Source: Candidatus Zhuqueibacterota bacterium
Lineage (GTDB): Bacteria > Zhuqueibacterota > QNDG01
NCBI GenBank assembly: GCA_003645915.1
Contig: QNDG01000138.1
Span: 1 to 5,517 of the forward strand
Reading direction: 5' to 3'
DNA length: 5,517 nt
Shown here: positions 4,535 through 5,517 of the stretch, piece by piece
Layout of the letters: the number at the start of each line of letters is the position of its first letter
Position numbering within the stretch: position 1 is the first letter of the stretch
Notes under the pieces: generated by a model
Told to the model about the DNA's origin: nothing
Database searches by the model: none
What the model saw: only the letters and a program-made list of their open reading frames with translations
Position numbers and translations under genes: made by a program

Positions 4535-5517
4535 TCATAGCTTCTGATCCTGTATCCCCACAAAAATTTCATCTGTAAAAATCCATGCTCTGCTTCCTGC
4601 ACTTGGGTGCCACTTAGGCAGAACGCCCCTGTTCTTCGCATAAATTTTCAGATATCTTGCTTTGATTTCTCCCGGATCTGCGGTAAAATCCTCAATTGCA
4701 GACTCTGCCTTTGCATCTGTTTTTGGATAAACCCTGATCGGAGAAGAAAAAGAAACCGAATCATCTGAAAAACTGAATTCCACCCATAAAGGAAGCATTA
4801 TCCACGGTCCCGTCTGCTGAAGAAATCCTATGGAAACGTTTTTAATTCTTGTGCTTTTACCGAGGTCTATGACTGCTTCAAAATCCTCTCCGAAAAAACC
4901 CAGCCACTTCCCGTCTCTGAAGTTCCTGCTGCCTCTTTTTCCGTCAACAAGTGTAAAAAGCCCCAGTGCAGGATATTTGCTGCTGTACATATTTTTAAGC
5001 ACAATATTCTTAACTCTTCCATTATAAACATAAACATTGCGCTTAAAGGGCCCGAACACCTTGCCGCGTTTTACGGACTCTGCGCTTATTTCCGATGTTT
5101 TTGTGATTAAAAACGGTGACGTGTAATCAAACGGGCCATTGATTTTCCCTGTTTTGAGCTCCTTTACAAAATATCTTATTTTGTCTGCCGGCAACGGAGT
5201 TTTTAAATAAATTCTTCTTGATCCGGAAAAAGTACTGTTGTCAGGCATTATCACAACAGGATTTTCAGCTTTTTTAAGACCGGATAATAATTTGTCGTAT
5301 TTGCGGAGATTCCTGTCAAGCCACCACTTTCGGTTCTCAATGTTCCACAAGCGTATATACTCTTTTTTAAGAATGCCAAGATCCGATTCAAGGCCTTTAA
5401 TATTGCTTAAATATAAATTAGTTTTTCCGGGATTGTCTGCCTGTGCAATTGCTGTTTTAAGCAGTGATTCTGTTTTCTCTTTTACTGATAAGAACTTTAC
5501 TCTTTTAAGAGCAAAAA
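4535..5517 (-). CDS. C-terminal part of a large glycoside hydrolase, probably GH20 beta-N-acetylhexosaminidase (partial)
   Basis: The frame is open from the window edge to a TGA at 4535, giving 326 visible residues; the start and catalytic domain lie beyond 5517. Numbering from the edge, residues 1-82 are helical and contain EYIRLWNIENRKWWLDRNL (52-70), like the helical tail after the catalytic barrel of many bacterial GH20 enzymes. Residues about 86-160 resemble the beta-hexosaminidase C-terminal domain (CHB_HEX_C type). Residues about 165-322 resemble a discoidin (F5/8 type C) carbohydrate-binding fold, with LVDGKRGSRNFRDGKWLGF, AVIDLGKSTRIKNVSIGFLQ, ARYLKIYAKN and a closing AWIFTDEIFV. The arrangement suggests release of terminal N-acetylhexosamines from glycans or chitin fragments outside the cytoplasm. 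A TTG at 5350 can mimic a start but the frame continues upstream. The family call rests on the tail alone; another exo-glycosidase with the same modules is possible. Confidence 0.8.
   Translation of the reverse strand, partial: FALKRVKFLSVKEKTESLLKTAIAQADNPGKTNLYLSNIKGLESDLGILKKEYIRLWNIENRKWWLDRNLRKYDKLLSGLKKAENPVVIMPDNSTFSGSRRIYLKTPLPADKIRYFVKELKTGKINGPFDYTSPFLITKTSEISAESVKRGKVFGPFKRNVYVYNGRVKNIVLKNMYSSKYPALGLFTLVDGKRGSRNFRDGKWLGFFGEDFEAVIDLGKSTRIKNVSIGFLQQTGPWIMLPLWVEFSFSDDSVSFSSPIRVYPKTDAKAESAIEDFTADPGEIKARYLKIYAKNRGVLPKWHPSAGSRAWIFTDEIFVGIQDQKL

Noticed and set aside
4830..5027. A 65-codon plus-strand frame with a hydrophobic end
   Set aside because: It is antisense to the hydrolase discoidin-like region; the hydrophobicity arises from the complementary codons.
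5348..5350. TTG as the start of a stand-alone 271-residue protein
   Set aside because: The frame stays open upstream to the window edge with protein-like sequence, and the TTG falls inside a conserved helical motif.

Overview
The window is AT-rich bacterial DNA in which every recognisable gene lies on the minus strand. An exported beta-barrel-like protein points to a Gram-negative cell. The style of the ABC exporter, the outer-membrane protein and the hexosaminidase tail suggests the Bacteroidetes/Ignavibacteria/Marinimicrobia (FCB) side of the tree. That placement is inference from family resemblance; no marker gene is present.

Read in the direction of transcription (high to low coordinates), the window opens with the C-terminal part of a large glycoside hydrolase, probably a GH20 beta-N-acetylhexosaminidase (5517 to 4535), whose catalytic domain lies outside. 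A gene-free stretch of about 920 bases follows, packed with palindromic and inverted-repeat sequences. Next comes a compact MNT nucleotidyltransferase/HEPN gene pair (3616 to 2926) of the toxin-antitoxin type, then a second repeat-bearing gap. A single gene for an uncharacterised exported beta-barrel-like protein (2602 to 1346) ends at a hairpin terminator. Last is an ABC export operon: a NatA-like ATPase (1027 to 113) overlapping by four bases the start of its membrane permease (116 to beyond position 1).

The ATPase and permease clearly work as one transporter, and MNT and HEPN clearly work as one module. I see no evidence that the four transcription units cooperate. The most unusual part is the repeat island between the hydrolase and the MNT/HEPN pair. 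It holds a ~215-base element made of two inverted copies of a palindrome-linker-palindrome unit, a ~76-base nested hairpin, and an 83-base palindrome. A diverged copy of that 83-base palindrome sits directly against the 3' end of the HEPN gene, so repeats flank the MNT/HEPN pair on both sides. I see no transposase, CRISPR array, tRNA or rRNA.
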